Shown here: one piece after another, positions 8,595 through 18,335 of the stretch
Layout: each line of letters begins with the position of its first letter
Position numbering within the stretch: the first letter of the stretch is position 1
DNA from: Candidatus Eremiobacter antarcticus
GTDB taxonomy: Bacteria; Vulcanimicrobiota; Vulcanimicrobiia; Eremiobacterales; Eremiobacteraceae
DNA: 64,000 bases
Assembly: GCA_003244105.1 (NCBI GenBank)
Contig: QHBK01000014.1
Location: 124,001 to 188,000 of the forward strand
Reading direction: 5' to 3'
The notes under the pieces: model-generated
Told to the model about the DNA's origin: nothing
Database searches by the model: none
Seen by the model: only the letters and a program-made list of their open reading frames with translations
Program-made: the position numbers and the translations under genes

Positions 8595-9294
8595 GCTCGG
8601 CGAACGCACCGCTGGGATTCGGCACGACCCAAAAGCCCAGGTCCCACGCTTTCGGATGCACGTAGGTCCACAGCAGCGTCGCGTTCGGCGGCAATAACTT
8701 CGCGGCGCGCAGCTGCTGTGCGGTGACGGTGCGCCCTTGCAGGTTCGGCAACATCCTCGCGCCGCGGCGCTTGATGATTCCGGACGGCGTCTTGTACGCG
8801 AAATGGATGTGCGGATCTATGGTGGTCCAGCGGCTGCGGCGCACGGGATAGACGTTCTTGGCGGGCGGGTTCGGCCAGGCGCTCACCTCATACTGGTAGT
8901 CGAGACCGGCTAGTCTCCCATGCTTGTCGTACCACAGAAAATTGGGCGAATACTTGCTCACGCCGCTCCACCTGTTGTTGAACCAGATCGTCGTTCCATC
9001 GGGCTCGAGCTTCGTGGTCTGATAATAGCCTGCCGCGAGCGCGGAGCGTGTATCGGGGTATTTTTGGCCGAGCCGTTCGCTCACGTCACGCACGAACGCG
9101 GCTTCAGCCGCGTCCGGTTGGAACTTGCCAGCTTGCGAACCGGCCATAGGCGCCATGGCGGCCACGCTCACGCCCAAGGCGCGAACGACTGCCGCCCCGG
9201 TGGGACTCCATTCGAGCGTCACGAACGCGAGCGCGAAAAGCATCGTGCAAAACACTCGTGCGCTCAGCGGCATCTTGCTGCCGATTTTCATCAT
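8572..9294 (-). CDS. exported protein of unknown function
   Basis: From ATG at 9294 the product is 240 residues. That start has GGAG seven bases upstream and gives a signal peptide, whereas the longer GTG start at 9315 would add an Arg-rich stretch. The mature region is strand-rich with many aromatic residues. It contains 'GTTIWFNNRWSGVSKY', 'PHIHFAYKTPSGII' and a final 'ATLLWTYVHPKAWDLGFW'. The 'PHIHF' and 'VHPKAWD' segments could be metal or ligand positions, but this is speculation. I recognise no family. The last 23 bases overlap the S53 peptidase gene tail to tail. Confidence 0.72.
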   Translation of the reverse strand: MMKIGSKMPLSARVFCTMLFALAFVTLEWSPTGAAVVRALGVSVAAMAPMAGSQAGKFQPDAAEAAFVRDVSERLGQKYPDTRSALAAGYYQTTKLEPDGTTIWFNNRWSGVSKYSPNFLWYDKHGRLAGLDYQYEVSAWPNPPAKNVYPVRRSRWTTIDPHIHFAYKTPSGIIKRRGARMLPNLQGRTVTAQQLRAAKLLPPNATLLWTYVHPKAWDLGFWVVPNPSGAFAELNPNVRP

Positions 9295-9386
9295 CTTCAC
9301 TCTCCGTCGCCGCACCCATTGACTGCCGCTGCAACCGGCGGTCGCCTCGAAGGGGGCTGTGCTCGCCGCCCCTGAATTTTACCTGC

Positions 9387-12300
9387 ATGGATCCATTTCC
9401 GCCGACGGAGCAACAGCTGGCCGTCATCCAGCATCGGGATGCCAATCTTCTCGTCTTCGCCGGCCCGGGCACGGGCAAAACGGAAACGCTTGCCCGCCGC
9501 TTCGCTTCGCTGGTAGCCGACGACGGGATACCGCCCCAGCACATCCTCGTGCTGACGTTCTCGCGCCGCGCGGCGGAAGAGATGCGAGACCGAGTTCTGC
9601 TGCGCTTGCGGCAGCGTCTTGGCACCGGTTTGGCCGTGTCCGAGCTGTTCGTCAAGACGTTCCACGGCTTTTGCGGACGGCTCTTGCAAGGACAGTCGGG
9701 CTCGCGCGAGACCATGACGCTCTTGACGCCGGTCAAGGAACGGCTGCTGTGGCGCCGCCTGATGCAGCCCGGCCGGCTTGCGCTGCCGTCGTTCGCTCCC
9801 GATATCGCAGAAAGCTCGCAGTTCGCGACTGACTGCCTCAATGTCATCGCTCACCTCAAGACCCGTGGGATTGACGCGCAACAGTTCAGCAGTTTCAGCG
9901 ACGGCGATCCGCGCCTCCGCGACGTGAGCGTGATCTTCACCGCGTTGGAAGCGGAACGGCAACGCTTGGGCTTGCAAGACTTCCGCGATTTGGTCAACGA
10001 GGCGGTGCGGTCGCTGCACGATGTCGCCGGTCCCAGCGCACGCTGGCTGCAGTCGATGGACTTCCGCCACGTCTTGGTCGACGAATTCCAAGACAGCGAC
10101 GAGATGCAATTGCGCCTGCTCGAGCGCATCGCCGCCGTCCCCAGGACCGCTGCGACGTTTTGCTTCGTCGGCGACGTCAACCAGTCGATTTACCGCTTCC
10201 GCGGCGCTACGCCGCAAAACGTTGAGCGCGCGCGGTCTCAGTTCGCCTGCCAGTCGTTGCCGCTCAAAGACAACCGGCGCTCCGCGCAGCAGATCCTCGA
10301 CGTCGCCAACGCCGATCCGACGCTGCAGACCGAATCGCTGACGCGTGCGGCCGATCAGACCAAGGCGGGCAACGTGCGGCTGGAGCGCCCGCGCACCGTC
10401 GACGACGAGATACGAGCTGTCGTGGATGCGATCTGCGCGAAGATCTCATCCGGAACGCCGCGGCGCGACATCGCGGTGCTCTTGCGCCAGACCGCACCCT
10501 ATCAGCAGCTGATCGCAAGTGAGCTGCAAAACGCCGGCATTCCTGTCGCCGCCATGCCGGCAGCCGGTTTCCATGAAGATGGGCTGATCGACGCGGTTCT
10601 GACCTCGCTGCGCCTGCTGCAAGGTCCCGAAGACGCTCAGCTATGGCGCCGGCTGCTCGTCAACCCGATCATCGGGTTTCACCCGATCGAAGTGCGCTAC
10701 GCTTTAGACACGGGGCGGCGCGAGCACGTTGGCGAAGCGCGCGCAGCGCTCAGCCGGTATCTGCGAGGCGGCCGGCAATCGATCAAGACGTTTTTACAAC
10801 GCTGGGACCGCATAGCGGAGGCAGCCGCGGCGGACGAGCCGCTCGAGTTGCTGCGCCGTATCGTCAAAGAGCTTGACCTTCTGCAGCCGGTCACAAGCGC
10901 CGGAGTGTCGGGCTTCCATCCAGTCGCGTCGCCTCTGCGTTTGAACGCGCTGCTGACGGCGGCCGCGGATTACGAGGAGACGGCCGACTCCGCCACCGCG
11001 GCGGGCGCGCCGAGCAGGGTCGCAGATTTCGTCGCCAGGCTGGATGAGACGGTGGGCCTGCTGGCAGACGCGAACGAGCCGCCTCCCAATCTGATCGACG
11101 GCGTGCGCGTAATGTCCATCCACGCGGCCAAGGGGTTGGAATTCGAGTTCGTCGTCATCCCCCAGCTGCTTGACGGCATTCTGCCGGCGCGCGAGCGCCC
11201 GAACAAGCTCATCTCAGCCGCTGCCGGAGCGCGGCTGCGCAGCCGCGGCATCGACCTGTTCGCCGACAGCGCCGGGGCCGACCAGGAAGAACACTGCCTC
11301 TTCTATGTCGCGCTGACGCGGGCGAAGTCGGCAGTGCTGGCCACCGCCACCCAGGTGGACGATGAAGGCATACCGCTGCAGGTCTCTCCCTTTTCGACGG
11401 CCATCGACCCACAGGTTTTGCACGCTGCCCGCGCGCAACCGGCGGCTCCTGCGCAAGACATCGCACCTGCTGGACTCGCCGGCAGCTGCGCGGATGAGGG
11501 CGCTGGCTCGGACGATGCTCCTTCGGTGATTTCCCCTGCGGCTTCGAACGGTTCGTGCGCGGCTGCTTCAAACGGTCCGTCCAGGCGCGCGATTTCCTTC
11601 CCGCTGTCGCGGTTGTCGCCCACAAACATCGGCCGTTTCGTGCGCTGTCCGCGGCAATTCTTCTACGCCGATGTGCTGAGACTGGAAGGCAAGGACGACG
11701 ATGCGATGCAGTACGGCAGCACGCTGCACGACATCTTGCGCCGCTTCCACGAGCGGGAGACGAATTTCGAGGACGGGGGCGATCCGGAGGAAGCGCAGGC
11801 CCGTTACGCCTCGGTCCTGCGCGAGCTCGTGGAGCAACAGCCGCATCGGGCCGCCGACGACAGTCCGCTGGAACGCTTCGAAGCGCAGGACCTCATCGAA
11901 AAACTGGCGGTGTACGCGCGGCATCTCGCAAACGAGGCATCAGTCCATCCTTTTTCAGTGCTGGCCTGCGAGCAGCCGGTCAGGTCTTCGATCGGCGAGG
12001 TCGTGCTTCAGGGAAAAGCCGACCGCATCGATCGGCTGCGCGGAGGCGGCCTCGTCATACGTGACTACAAGTCCGGACGAATGAAGACCCGTCTCTTGGA
12101 AGCCGTGCGTGCGGCCCTTGGGTACTTAGATACAGGACACGAGCTTTTCGGCAATATGCCCAAGGGCTTGAACCTGCAGACGATCCTCTACGTGACGGGC
12201 GTTGAGCAAACGTATGAGGAGCCGGTCCAGCGGTTGGACTACATCTATTTCCGCGGCGAGGACTCGGGTGACACGGACATCTTGATGGACAGCACTGCCG

Positions 12301-12497
12301 TCGTCACGGGCGAACCGGGAGACCCCAAGGGGTTGACTCGGCCCGAGATCGGCCGCGTGGAACGCGATATCGCGGCGGGCATCGTCGCGTGGTGCAGCTC
12401 GGGCGCGCAAGTCGTGTTCCCCACTGCGCACGACGACGAGCCATGTCGTTATTGCGAGTACGTACGCATCTGTCCGGGGCCTGGCGCGGTCAGATGA
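9387..12497 (+). CDS. UvrD-type helicase with C-terminal PD-(D/E)XK nuclease (AdnA/AdnB-like subunit)
   Basis: The 1036-residue protein joins a superfamily 1A DNA helicase to a RecB-type nuclease, the layout of AdnAB double-strand-break resection enzymes. Helicase motifs seen are Walker A 'AGPGTGKTET', motif II 'LVDEFQDSDE', motif III 'GDVNQSIYRFRGA', motif V 'SIHAAKGLEFEFVV' and motif VI 'ALTRAKSAVLA'. In the last 300 residues 'GKADRIDRL' and 'IRDYKSG' form the nuclease core. 'CPRQFFYA' plus a final 'CRYCEYVRIC' supply four cysteines expected for an AddB-type 4Fe-4S staple. ATG 9387 was preferred because upstream codons read through low-quality sequence. The stop overlaps the start of the next gene, a second enzyme of the same layout. 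Confidence 0.92.
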   Translation: MDPFPPTEQQLAVIQHRDANLLVFAGPGTGKTETLARRFASLVADDGIPPQHILVLTFSRRAAEEMRDRVLLRLRQRLGTGLAVSELFVKTFHGFCGRLLQGQSGSRETMTLLTPVKERLLWRRLMQPGRLALPSFAPDIAESSQFATDCLNVIAHLKTRGIDAQQFSSFSDGDPRLRDVSVIFTALEAERQRLGLQDFRDLVNEAVRSLHDVAGPSARWLQSMDFRHVLVDEFQDSDEMQLRLLERIAAVPRTAATFCFVGDVNQSIYRFRGATPQNVERARSQFACQSLPLKDNRRSAQQILDVANADPTLQTESLTRAADQTKAGNVRLERPRTVDDEIRAVVDAICAKISSGTPRRDIAVLLRQTAPYQQLIASELQNAGIPVAAMPAAGFHEDGLIDAVLTSLRLLQGPEDAQLWRRLLVNPIIGFHPIEVRYALDTGRREHVGEARAALSRYLRGGRQSIKTFLQRWDRIAEAAAADEPLELLRRIVKELDLLQPVTSAGVSGFHPVASPLRLNALLTAAADYEETADSATAAGAPSRVADFVARLDETVGLLADANEPPPNLIDGVRVMSIHAAKGLEFEFVVIPQLLDGILPARERPNKLISAAAGARLRSRGIDLFADSAGADQEEHCLFYVALTRAKSAVLATATQVDDEGIPLQVSPFSTAIDPQVLHAARAQPAAPAQDIAPAGLAGSCADEGAGSDDAPSVISPAASNGSCAAASNGPSRRAISFPLSRLSPTNIGRFVRCPRQFFYADVLRLEGKDDDAMQYGSTLHDILRRFHERETNFEDGGDPEEAQARYASVLRELVEQQPHRAADDSPLERFEAQDLIEKLAVYARHLANEASVHPFSVLACEQPVRSSIGEVVLQGKADRIDRLRGGGLVIRDYKSGRMKTRLLEAVRAALGYLDTGHELFGNMPKGLNLQTILYVTGVEQTYEEPVQRLDYIYFRGEDSGDTDILMDSTAVVTGEPGDPKGLTRPEIGRVERDIAAGIVAWCSSGAQVVFPTAHDDEPCRYCEYVRICPGPGAVR

Positions 12498-15400
12498 TGG
12501 ACCAGCGCCCTTCGACGCTATCCGGCTCACAGCAGGATATCGTCCGCCATCGGGGTCCGTCCCCCGCCGTGGTGGAGGCCGGAGCGGGCACGGGCAAGAC
12601 GTTCACTATCGTCGAGCGGGTTGCGTCGTTGCACGAGACGGGCGCCTGCCCCGTCGACAGAATTCTCGTCTTGACCTTCGCGCGCAAGGCAGCCGCCGAG
12701 TTGAAGATGCGCTTTGCGGGCCGGATGCAGACGCCTCCCGACTGTTTCACCTTCCATGCGTTTGCATGGAACGTGCTGTCCACCCACGCGTACGACGTCG
12801 GATTGTCTCCGGATGCCGTCGTCATCGATGACGTGGAGGCGCGGGTCCACTTCCACAAAGCCTTCGAGGAGTATCTGCGGGAGCCGCAGTCAGCAGCCTG
12901 CGGATTCCCGCTTCGCCCTCACAACGTCGAAGAGATCCGCACGGCGCTTTTCGGCATAGGCCAGACGTTGAAACAAGACGGGATCTCACTCACGCAGTTC
13001 CGCGAGCGCGCCGTGCGGGCGGCTGAGGAATTCAGCCGCGTGCCGTACCGTGAGCTGCGCAAGAAAACGCTCCAAGGCAAAGTCGAGGCATCGGTCAGCG
13101 ATGCCGAATTCGCCGAAGAGCTGGTGCTGGAACGGCAGCGCATCGATGCAGCCGTCCTAATCCTCGAGACGTTCAACCGGCGCATGGAGGCGTTGAACTC
13201 GCTGAGCTACGCCGATATCTTGATCTTGGCTGAACGAGCCATCCGGGAGGATCCGGTCTTGGCGGACCAGCTCCGCCAACGCTATCCGTACTGCATCGTC
13301 GACGAGTACCAAGACACCGACTTGGCGCAGCACCGGCTTTTGAAAGCTCTCTACGGGGATGACTTGCTCAACGTCATGGTCGTGGGAGACGTGCTGCAAA
13401 GCATTTACGGTTTTCGCGGCGCGCATCCGCAAAACGTCGAAGCCATCAAGAGCCTCGCGGGTGCGCACGTGTATCCACTGATCGAAAATCGCCGTTCGCG
13501 CCAGGAGATCTTGGATTTAGGCTACGCAGTGATCCGGGGGACGCATGGGGATGCGCGCCACTTGCACGCTGAGCGCGGACGGGCAGGCGAACAGAACGTG
13601 CACATCTCGAGCATGTGGTTCCCGGAGTCGGTCGAGTATCTGCCCGTCGATGAGGCGCGGGTCTTGGAAGCGTCGGTTGTGGGGCGCCGCATCTGCGGGT
13701 TGCTGACGAGCGGCACTATGGTCGAGGGAAGCGATGGAGCGCCGCGGCCGATCTCCCCGCGCGACATCGCCATTCTGTCGCGCAACAAGACCAAGGTCCA
13801 GGCCGTCACCAACGCCCTGCTGGAGATGGGCATACCCTTCCGGCTCGTTGGCGGCGTCGGCTTTTACGACGCCGGGGAGGTCCGCGACGCGCTCGCCTGG
13901 CTGCGCCTTGCCGCGGATCCGATGGACGCCCACGCGATCACGCGAGCGCTGCAGTCACCCGTCATGGGCGCGACCGACGCGGAGCTCGCGGCGGTCTCTC
14001 ACGGCCTCAAAGCCGACGAGACGGCCTTCTCGACGCGCGTCCTCGTTGAAGCGGCAGCCGAAGATGCTTCCAACTTCACGGGCGAGGGCGACGGAAACGT
14101 CATCGCGCGATTCAGGAAGTTGGCGGACGAGATAGCGCTGTGCTCCGCCCTGCCGCTCATGAGCGCGTTGCAGACCATTTTGGACAAGACAGGTCTGCGC
14201 AGCTACTGGGAAGAGAACGCGGATGCGCGAGCGCCCCAAGCCTTGGCCAATCTGCTGAAATTGGAGAGCCTAGCGCGCGGTTTTGCAAACGATCTTCCGG
14301 GCGCTCTGCCGGCCGATTTCATCATCTTCATCGACGAGCTGGAGCGGATCGAATTCGACGAGCGCGAAGCCGACGTGGTCTCCCTCGATGCGGTCACCAT
14401 CTCCACTATCCACGCAGCCAAAGGTCTCGAGTGGCCGGTTGTATTCGTGCTCGGGATCTGGCCCCAACCTGGCAAGCGCGCACGGCTCTTCGTCGATGAA
14501 GCGTCTGGCGCGCTTTTGTACGCGGAAAATCCAGACGGCTCCATTTCCTTCCACCACACCGCCGTGAAGGACCGCGCCGACGCCCAAGGTGTGCTGCACA
14601 AGCTCGACGCTGAGGAAAAGGAGATGGCGAAGGCGGAGGAGTGCAGACTCTTCTACGTCGCCATCACCCGCGCGCGCGACCTGCTGTACCTGAGCGGTTT
14701 TCGATCGAAGCGTTCACCAAGAAATCCTGACGGCAAGCCGCACGACTATTTGATCGCCGCCTATGACTGGCTGCGGGCTAAGGGTTGGAACAGCGACGAG
14801 GGCGTCCCCGCTCATCCGCCCTTGCATCTGGGCGTTGGCCCGCGCAGCAATGGCAGCGCTTCAGGTCCCAGACAGGCGGTGCGCGAGCAGATCGCGGCCG
14901 TGCCATCGGCGACTGCCGTGCCCGCGTTGTCCTATTCGTCGATCGCTTGTTACGAACAATGCCCACGACGCGTGACATATAAGACGATGTTCCGTCTGCC
15001 CGAGATCGTCGCGACGAAGGGCTGGACGCCTTCGCGAGCACCGTTTGACGCTGCCTCTAACGCTGCAGACGATGGCCCGCCTGAGGATTCGATCCTCAGC
15101 GTGGGTGAGCAGGGCCAACTGGTCCACAAGGCCTTGGAGCTGTGGGCTCTCGACCGCATGTCAGGCACGTCAAGGACGCCCACGGATTACGTCGCCGGGG
15201 CGGTTCAGGCGCTCAACTTGACACCCCCCGCGGCCAAGCTATCGGCGATGGCCGCAAGCGTGGGGCGTGTCTCAAGCTCGTTGAGCGGATGGATGCCGCT
15301 GCACGTCGAGGCGCCGTTCACGCTCGATCTCGGCGAGGAAGGTTCGCGTCTGTTGGTTTCCGGCTACATCGACCTCGTCGCCAAGGACGAGACGGGGCGA

Positions 15401-15706
15401 TCCTGCCTGCTGGACTACAAAACCGGCGACGCGCACGAAGCTTCGCATTACGCCTTGCAAGTCGCGCTCTATCAGGCGGCCGTTCGGGCGGTCTATGCGA
15501 TTCCCGACGCGCGCTGCTTCATCGGCCGCATCGGAGAGCGCGCCTTTTCGCTCGAACCGGTGACGCCGATCGCCAATGAGGAGTTGTCGGCGCGCATCCT
15601 CGCGGTGCGAAACGGATTGAGAGCGCAAAACGTCACTCCCATCCCGGGCGACTGGTGCTTCTCGTGCCCCTACCGCGGCGCGCCCTGCCAAGACTACAAG
15701 AGATAG
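12494..15706 (+). CDS. UvrD-type helicase with C-terminal PD-(D/E)XK nuclease (second AdnAB-like subunit)
   Basis: The 1070-residue protein has the same layout as its neighbour. Walker A is 'AGAGTGKTFT', motif II 'IVDEYQDTD', motif III 'GDVLQSIYGFRGAHP', motif V 'STIHAAKGLEWPVVF' and motif VI 'AITRARDLLYL'. The nuclease part shows 'GYIDLVAKD' and 'CLLDYKTGDAHE'. Cysteines in 'CYEQCPRR' and the terminal 'CFSCPYRGAPC' suggest a 4Fe-4S cluster. ATG 12494 overlaps the preceding TGA as ATGA, so the subunits should be made in equal amounts and form a heterodimer. Both ATPase sites and both nuclease cores look intact. That matches AdnAB rather than AddAB or RecBCD, where AddB or RecC lack one activity. 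Confidence 0.92.
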   Translation: MMDQRPSTLSGSQQDIVRHRGPSPAVVEAGAGTGKTFTIVERVASLHETGACPVDRILVLTFARKAAAELKMRFAGRMQTPPDCFTFHAFAWNVLSTHAYDVGLSPDAVVIDDVEARVHFHKAFEEYLREPQSAACGFPLRPHNVEEIRTALFGIGQTLKQDGISLTQFRERAVRAAEEFSRVPYRELRKKTLQGKVEASVSDAEFAEELVLERQRIDAAVLILETFNRRMEALNSLSYADILILAERAIREDPVLADQLRQRYPYCIVDEYQDTDLAQHRLLKALYGDDLLNVMVVGDVLQSIYGFRGAHPQNVEAIKSLAGAHVYPLIENRRSRQEILDLGYAVIRGTHGDARHLHAERGRAGEQNVHISSMWFPESVEYLPVDEARVLEASVVGRRICGLLTSGTMVEGSDGAPRPISPRDIAILSRNKTKVQAVTNALLEMGIPFRLVGGVGFYDAGEVRDALAWLRLAADPMDAHAITRALQSPVMGATDAELAAVSHGLKADETAFSTRVLVEAAAEDASNFTGEGDGNVIARFRKLADEIALCSALPLMSALQTILDKTGLRSYWEENADARAPQALANLLKLESLARGFANDLPGALPADFIIFIDELERIEFDEREADVVSLDAVTISTIHAAKGLEWPVVFVLGIWPQPGKRARLFVDEASGALLYAENPDGSISFHHTAVKDRADAQGVLHKLDAEEKEMAKAEECRLFYVAITRARDLLYLSGFRSKRSPRNPDGKPHDYLIAAYDWLRAKGWNSDEGVPAHPPLHLGVGPRSNGSASGPRQAVREQIAAVPSATAVPALSYSSIACYEQCPRRVTYKTMFRLPEIVATKGWTPSRAPFDAASNAADDGPPEDSILSVGEQGQLVHKALELWALDRMSGTSRTPTDYVAGAVQALNLTPPAAKLSAMAASVGRVSSSLSGWMPLHVEAPFTLDLGEEGSRLLVSGYIDLVAKDETGRSCLLDYKTGDAHEASHYALQVALYQAAVRAVYAIPDARCFIGRIGERAFSLEPVTPIANEELSARILAVRNGLRAQNVTPIPGDWCFSCPYRGAPCQDYKR

Positions 15707-15710
15707 TTCG

Positions 15711-16166
15711 CTAAGGCTTGATCTTGTCGCCGGTAGCGCGCGACTTCTTCAGCCGGTCGACCTCGGAGGCGTCCAGCGCCTGAGGCCTGTCGCGGTTCGC
15801 ATCGACCACGCACAAAAATCCGAACGGCTCCGAGCCCTCGTTCACGAACTGGTGCGCCGTATTGGGCGGGACGTAGACGTGGTCGAAGAGATCGATCGGA
15901 TGCACTTCTTCTCCGACGATTGCGTAACCGCGCCCACGCAATCCGATCACCGAATGGATGTGCTCGTGCCGCTCCAAGCTCGTGAAGCCACCCGGCGCGA
16001 CCTCGAAATAACGGACGTCGAAAGCGCCGCCTTCCTCGCGGCCCTTGATGATGTGGCGGCTCGTGCCGCGCCACGTGCGGCCGCCCGCATCCTCCTGTTG
16101 GGCCGCGTATTCCGCTTCTTCCACGCCCGACCACGAGAAAGTGGCCGCATCGAACGATCGCTTCAT
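15711..16166 (-). CDS. cupin-fold protein
   Basis: The 151-residue protein is a single small beta-barrel cupin. Motif 1 is 'TSLERHEHIHSVIGLRGRG', giving the His-x-His pair for metal binding. Motif 2 is 'VYVPPNTAHQFVNEG', with the third His. Such proteins are sugar or sugar-acid isomerases, dioxygenases or ligand sensors; the sequence does not decide between these. Its ATG overlaps the stop of the upstream zinc dehydrogenase gene by four bases. It is the last gene of the operon running leftward from about 20955, so it probably acts on a metabolite of that pathway. It ends five bases from the helicase-nuclease gene. Confidence 0.85.
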   Translation of the reverse strand: MKRSFDAATFSWSGVEEAEYAAQQEDAGGRTWRGTSRHIIKGREEGGAFDVRYFEVAPGGFTSLERHEHIHSVIGLRGRGYAIVGEEVHPIDLFDHVYVPPNTAHQFVNEGSEPFGFLCVVDANRDRPQALDASEVDRLKKSRATGDKIKP

Positions 16167-17293
16167 ACGGCCTCGCTCATGTGGGCACGCTGCGGATACA
16201 CGATGACCTTCAAACTCGTGTCCGGGTTGCGAACCGCGTCATATGCCTGTTGCACGTCGTTCAGGCCGAAGCGGTCCGTGAAGAGCTGCGCGACCGGCAG
16301 GCCTCCCAGCAACAGCGTGACGGCCTCGCGCGTGTCGTTGGGGCCGGCTGAGTAGCTCGTGACCAGGTTCAGGTCGGAGAAGAACGCCGTGTGGACATCG
16401 AGCGGCCAGAGCTCGCCCGGCGCCAGCGGCGTGAAGATGACGATGGTCCCTCCGGGGGCGACGCATGTGCAAGCGTCGTTCAGTGCGGCCGCCGAGCCGG
16501 GGGTGACGAAGACGATCTCCGCCCCTTCTCCGCCGGTCAGCTCTCGCACTTGAGAATGTAGGGCAGCTGTTCCGACGTCGATGATCGCATCAGCGCCGAA
16601 ATCCTTTGCGCGCCGCAGGCGCATAGGCACCCGATCAGCACCGAAGATAGTGCCCGCCCCGCGCTCGCGAGCCACGAGCATGTGGAGCATGCCCATCGCT
16701 CCCAGGCCGATCACAAGCACGCGGTCGCCGGAGTGCATGCGGGAGCGGCGCACCGATTTGACGACGGTCGCCAGCGGCTCGATGAGCGTGGCCGTGTCGT
16801 CGTCGATGTCCGCGGGGATGCGCAACACGTCCTGGAGCACATTGGTTTGCGGAACGAGCGCCAACTGCGACATTCCGCCCGGGCGCAGCTTCGTGGCGCG
16901 CCACGTGGCGCACTGAACGTAATCGCCACGCCGGCAACGGCGACACTGCATGCACGGCGCGTGATGATGGATGAAGACCCGCTCCCCGACCGCGAACGGG
17001 CGGCTCGCGCTCTCGCCGTCGAACGGCACAGCTCGGGCGCCGTCCCCGCAGGCCACAATCTCAGCCGCGGGTTCGTGGCCCAAGGCGAAGGGCGCTTTCG
17101 CGTCTGCGTACCATCGCAACGTCTCGCTCGCGCACAATCCGCAGGCATTGACGCGGACCAGCAGCTCGCCCGCTTGCGGCTCCGTTATCGGAACATCTTC
17201 TAGGCTGATCGTTCCGCCCGGCTGGTAAAACGCTGCTCTCGTCGCGGCGGGAAGCTCTGCTCTGTTCGCGATCGCGGACCGGTTCAAACCCAT
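16163..17293 (-). CDS. zinc-dependent medium-chain dehydrogenase (threonine/sorbitol dehydrogenase-like)
   Basis: This 376-residue MDR-superfamily enzyme should oxidise a polyol, sugar alcohol or amino alcohol with NAD(P). Catalytic zinc residues are suggested by 'NACGLCASE' and 'LGHEPAAE'. The structural zinc lobe holds four cysteines ('CMQCRRCRRGDYVQC'), and the nucleotide-binding fold shows 'VLVIGLGAMGMLH'. Its ATG lies inside the last codons of the upstream dehydrogenase gene and its stop overlaps the cupin start, so the three are tightly coupled. Having two related dehydrogenases in one operon suggests consecutive or alternative oxidation steps. The substrate cannot be read from the sequence. 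Confidence 0.9.
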   Translation of the reverse strand: MGLNRSAIANRAELPAATRAAFYQPGGTISLEDVPITEPQAGELLVRVNACGLCASETLRWYADAKAPFALGHEPAAEIVACGDGARAVPFDGESASRPFAVGERVFIHHHAPCMQCRRCRRGDYVQCATWRATKLRPGGMSQLALVPQTNVLQDVLRIPADIDDDTATLIEPLATVVKSVRRSRMHSGDRVLVIGLGAMGMLHMLVARERGAGTIFGADRVPMRLRRAKDFGADAIIDVGTAALHSQVRELTGGEGAEIVFVTPGSAAALNDACTCVAPGGTIVIFTPLAPGELWPLDVHTAFFSDLNLVTSYSAGPNDTREAVTLLLGGLPVAQLFTDRFGLNDVQQAYDAVRNPDTSLKVIVYPQRAHMSEAV

Positions 17294-18312
17294 TGCGGCT
17301 CAAACGGTTCGGGAATCAGCGCGTATTTCAAACCGTTGCGCTGCTCCAACCGCTCGAAGACGTCGGCGAGCCGATCTAACGGCACGACGGCCGAGATCAA
17401 TCTCTTCACCGGAAGCGCTCCCTCGGTCAACAGATCCCGCGCGGTTCGCACGTCATCCGGCGTGAAGTGAAAGCTGCCGCAACAGGTGAGCTCTTGATAA
17501 TGCATACGGCCTGCGTCCAAGGACACGTCGGTGTCCGCCGGCAGCCCGCTGAAGAACAAAACACGGCCGCACGGCGCGGCCAGCTCGACCGCTTCCCGCC
17601 ACGATGAGGTCGTGCCGGCGCACTCGATGACGGCGTCGAAGTTGCCCGACTGGCCGGCGGATGAAGGCAACGTCCGGTCGGCGCCGAGCTCCCTCGCGAG
17701 CGATGCTCTTTCTTCCCCGTGAGCGATGACCGTCACGGACATGCCGGCGTGCTTCGCATACAGCACGTGCAACAGACCGATGGCGCCCGCGCCGATGATC
17801 GCGAGCGAACCAGCCCGCGTTGATGCGCGACCGCCGCGCTGCAGCACGGACCACCCGTGGACGATGCAGGCGAGCGGCTCGAGAAAGGCGGCTTCGATGT
17901 AGCGAAGCGCCGCCGGCTTTGCGTAGAGATTGCGGGCCACTATTTTTGCCGGCAAGAGCACGTGGCTTGCGTAGGCGCCAAGCGCCATTTCATCCGTCAA
18001 GTGCTCGCACAAGTTCTCCATGCCGTCGCGGCACGGTGCGCAACTCCCGCAGGGCGCAGTCTGAACCCACATCACCGGATCGCCCACATTGAAGCGGTCT
18101 ACGCCGGAGCCCAGCGCGGCGATATCTCCCGACGCCTCGTGCCCAAAGGGCCCGAAGGGAATCTTGGGATGGCCGCGACGGTACGTCTTGAGATCCGTGC
18201 CGCAGGTGAGCGCCGCTCGAGTGCGCACGAGCACCTCGCCCGCCTTGGGCTGGGGCAGCTCGAGCTCGGTCCAGTTCAAGGTGCGCGGCGCGGTCAGCAG
18301 AGCTTGACGCAT
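17284..18312 (-). CDS. zinc-dependent medium-chain dehydrogenase
   Basis: This enzyme of about 342 residues belongs to the same superfamily as its downstream neighbour. The catalytic-zinc segment is 'ALTCGTDLKTYRRG' with 'FGHEASGD'. The structural zinc lobe is 'CGSCAPCRDGMENLC', and the Rossmann motif is 'LAIIGAGAIGLLH'. ATG 18312 was chosen because the typical family opening ('MRQALLTAPRTLNW') begins there. ATG codons at 18354 and 18363 would add residues and overlap the preceding gene by up to 28 bases. The 3' end overlaps the next dehydrogenase start by ten bases. The substrate is unknown. Confidence 0.9.
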   Translation of the reverse strand: MRQALLTAPRTLNWTELELPQPKAGEVLVRTRAALTCGTDLKTYRRGHPKIPFGPFGHEASGDIAALGSGVDRFNVGDPVMWVQTAPCGSCAPCRDGMENLCEHLTDEMALGAYASHVLLPAKIVARNLYAKPAALRYIEAAFLEPLACIVHGWSVLQRGGRASTRAGSLAIIGAGAIGLLHVLYAKHAGMSVTVIAHGEERASLARELGADRTLPSSAGQSGNFDAVIECAGTTSSWREAVELAAPCGRVLFFSGLPADTDVSLDAGRMHYQELTCCGSFHFTPDDVRTARDLLTEGALPVKRLISAVVPLDRLADVFERLEQRNGLKYALIPEPFEPQWV

Positions 18313-18335
18313 TCGGCTCGACGCTGCGATGGCCG

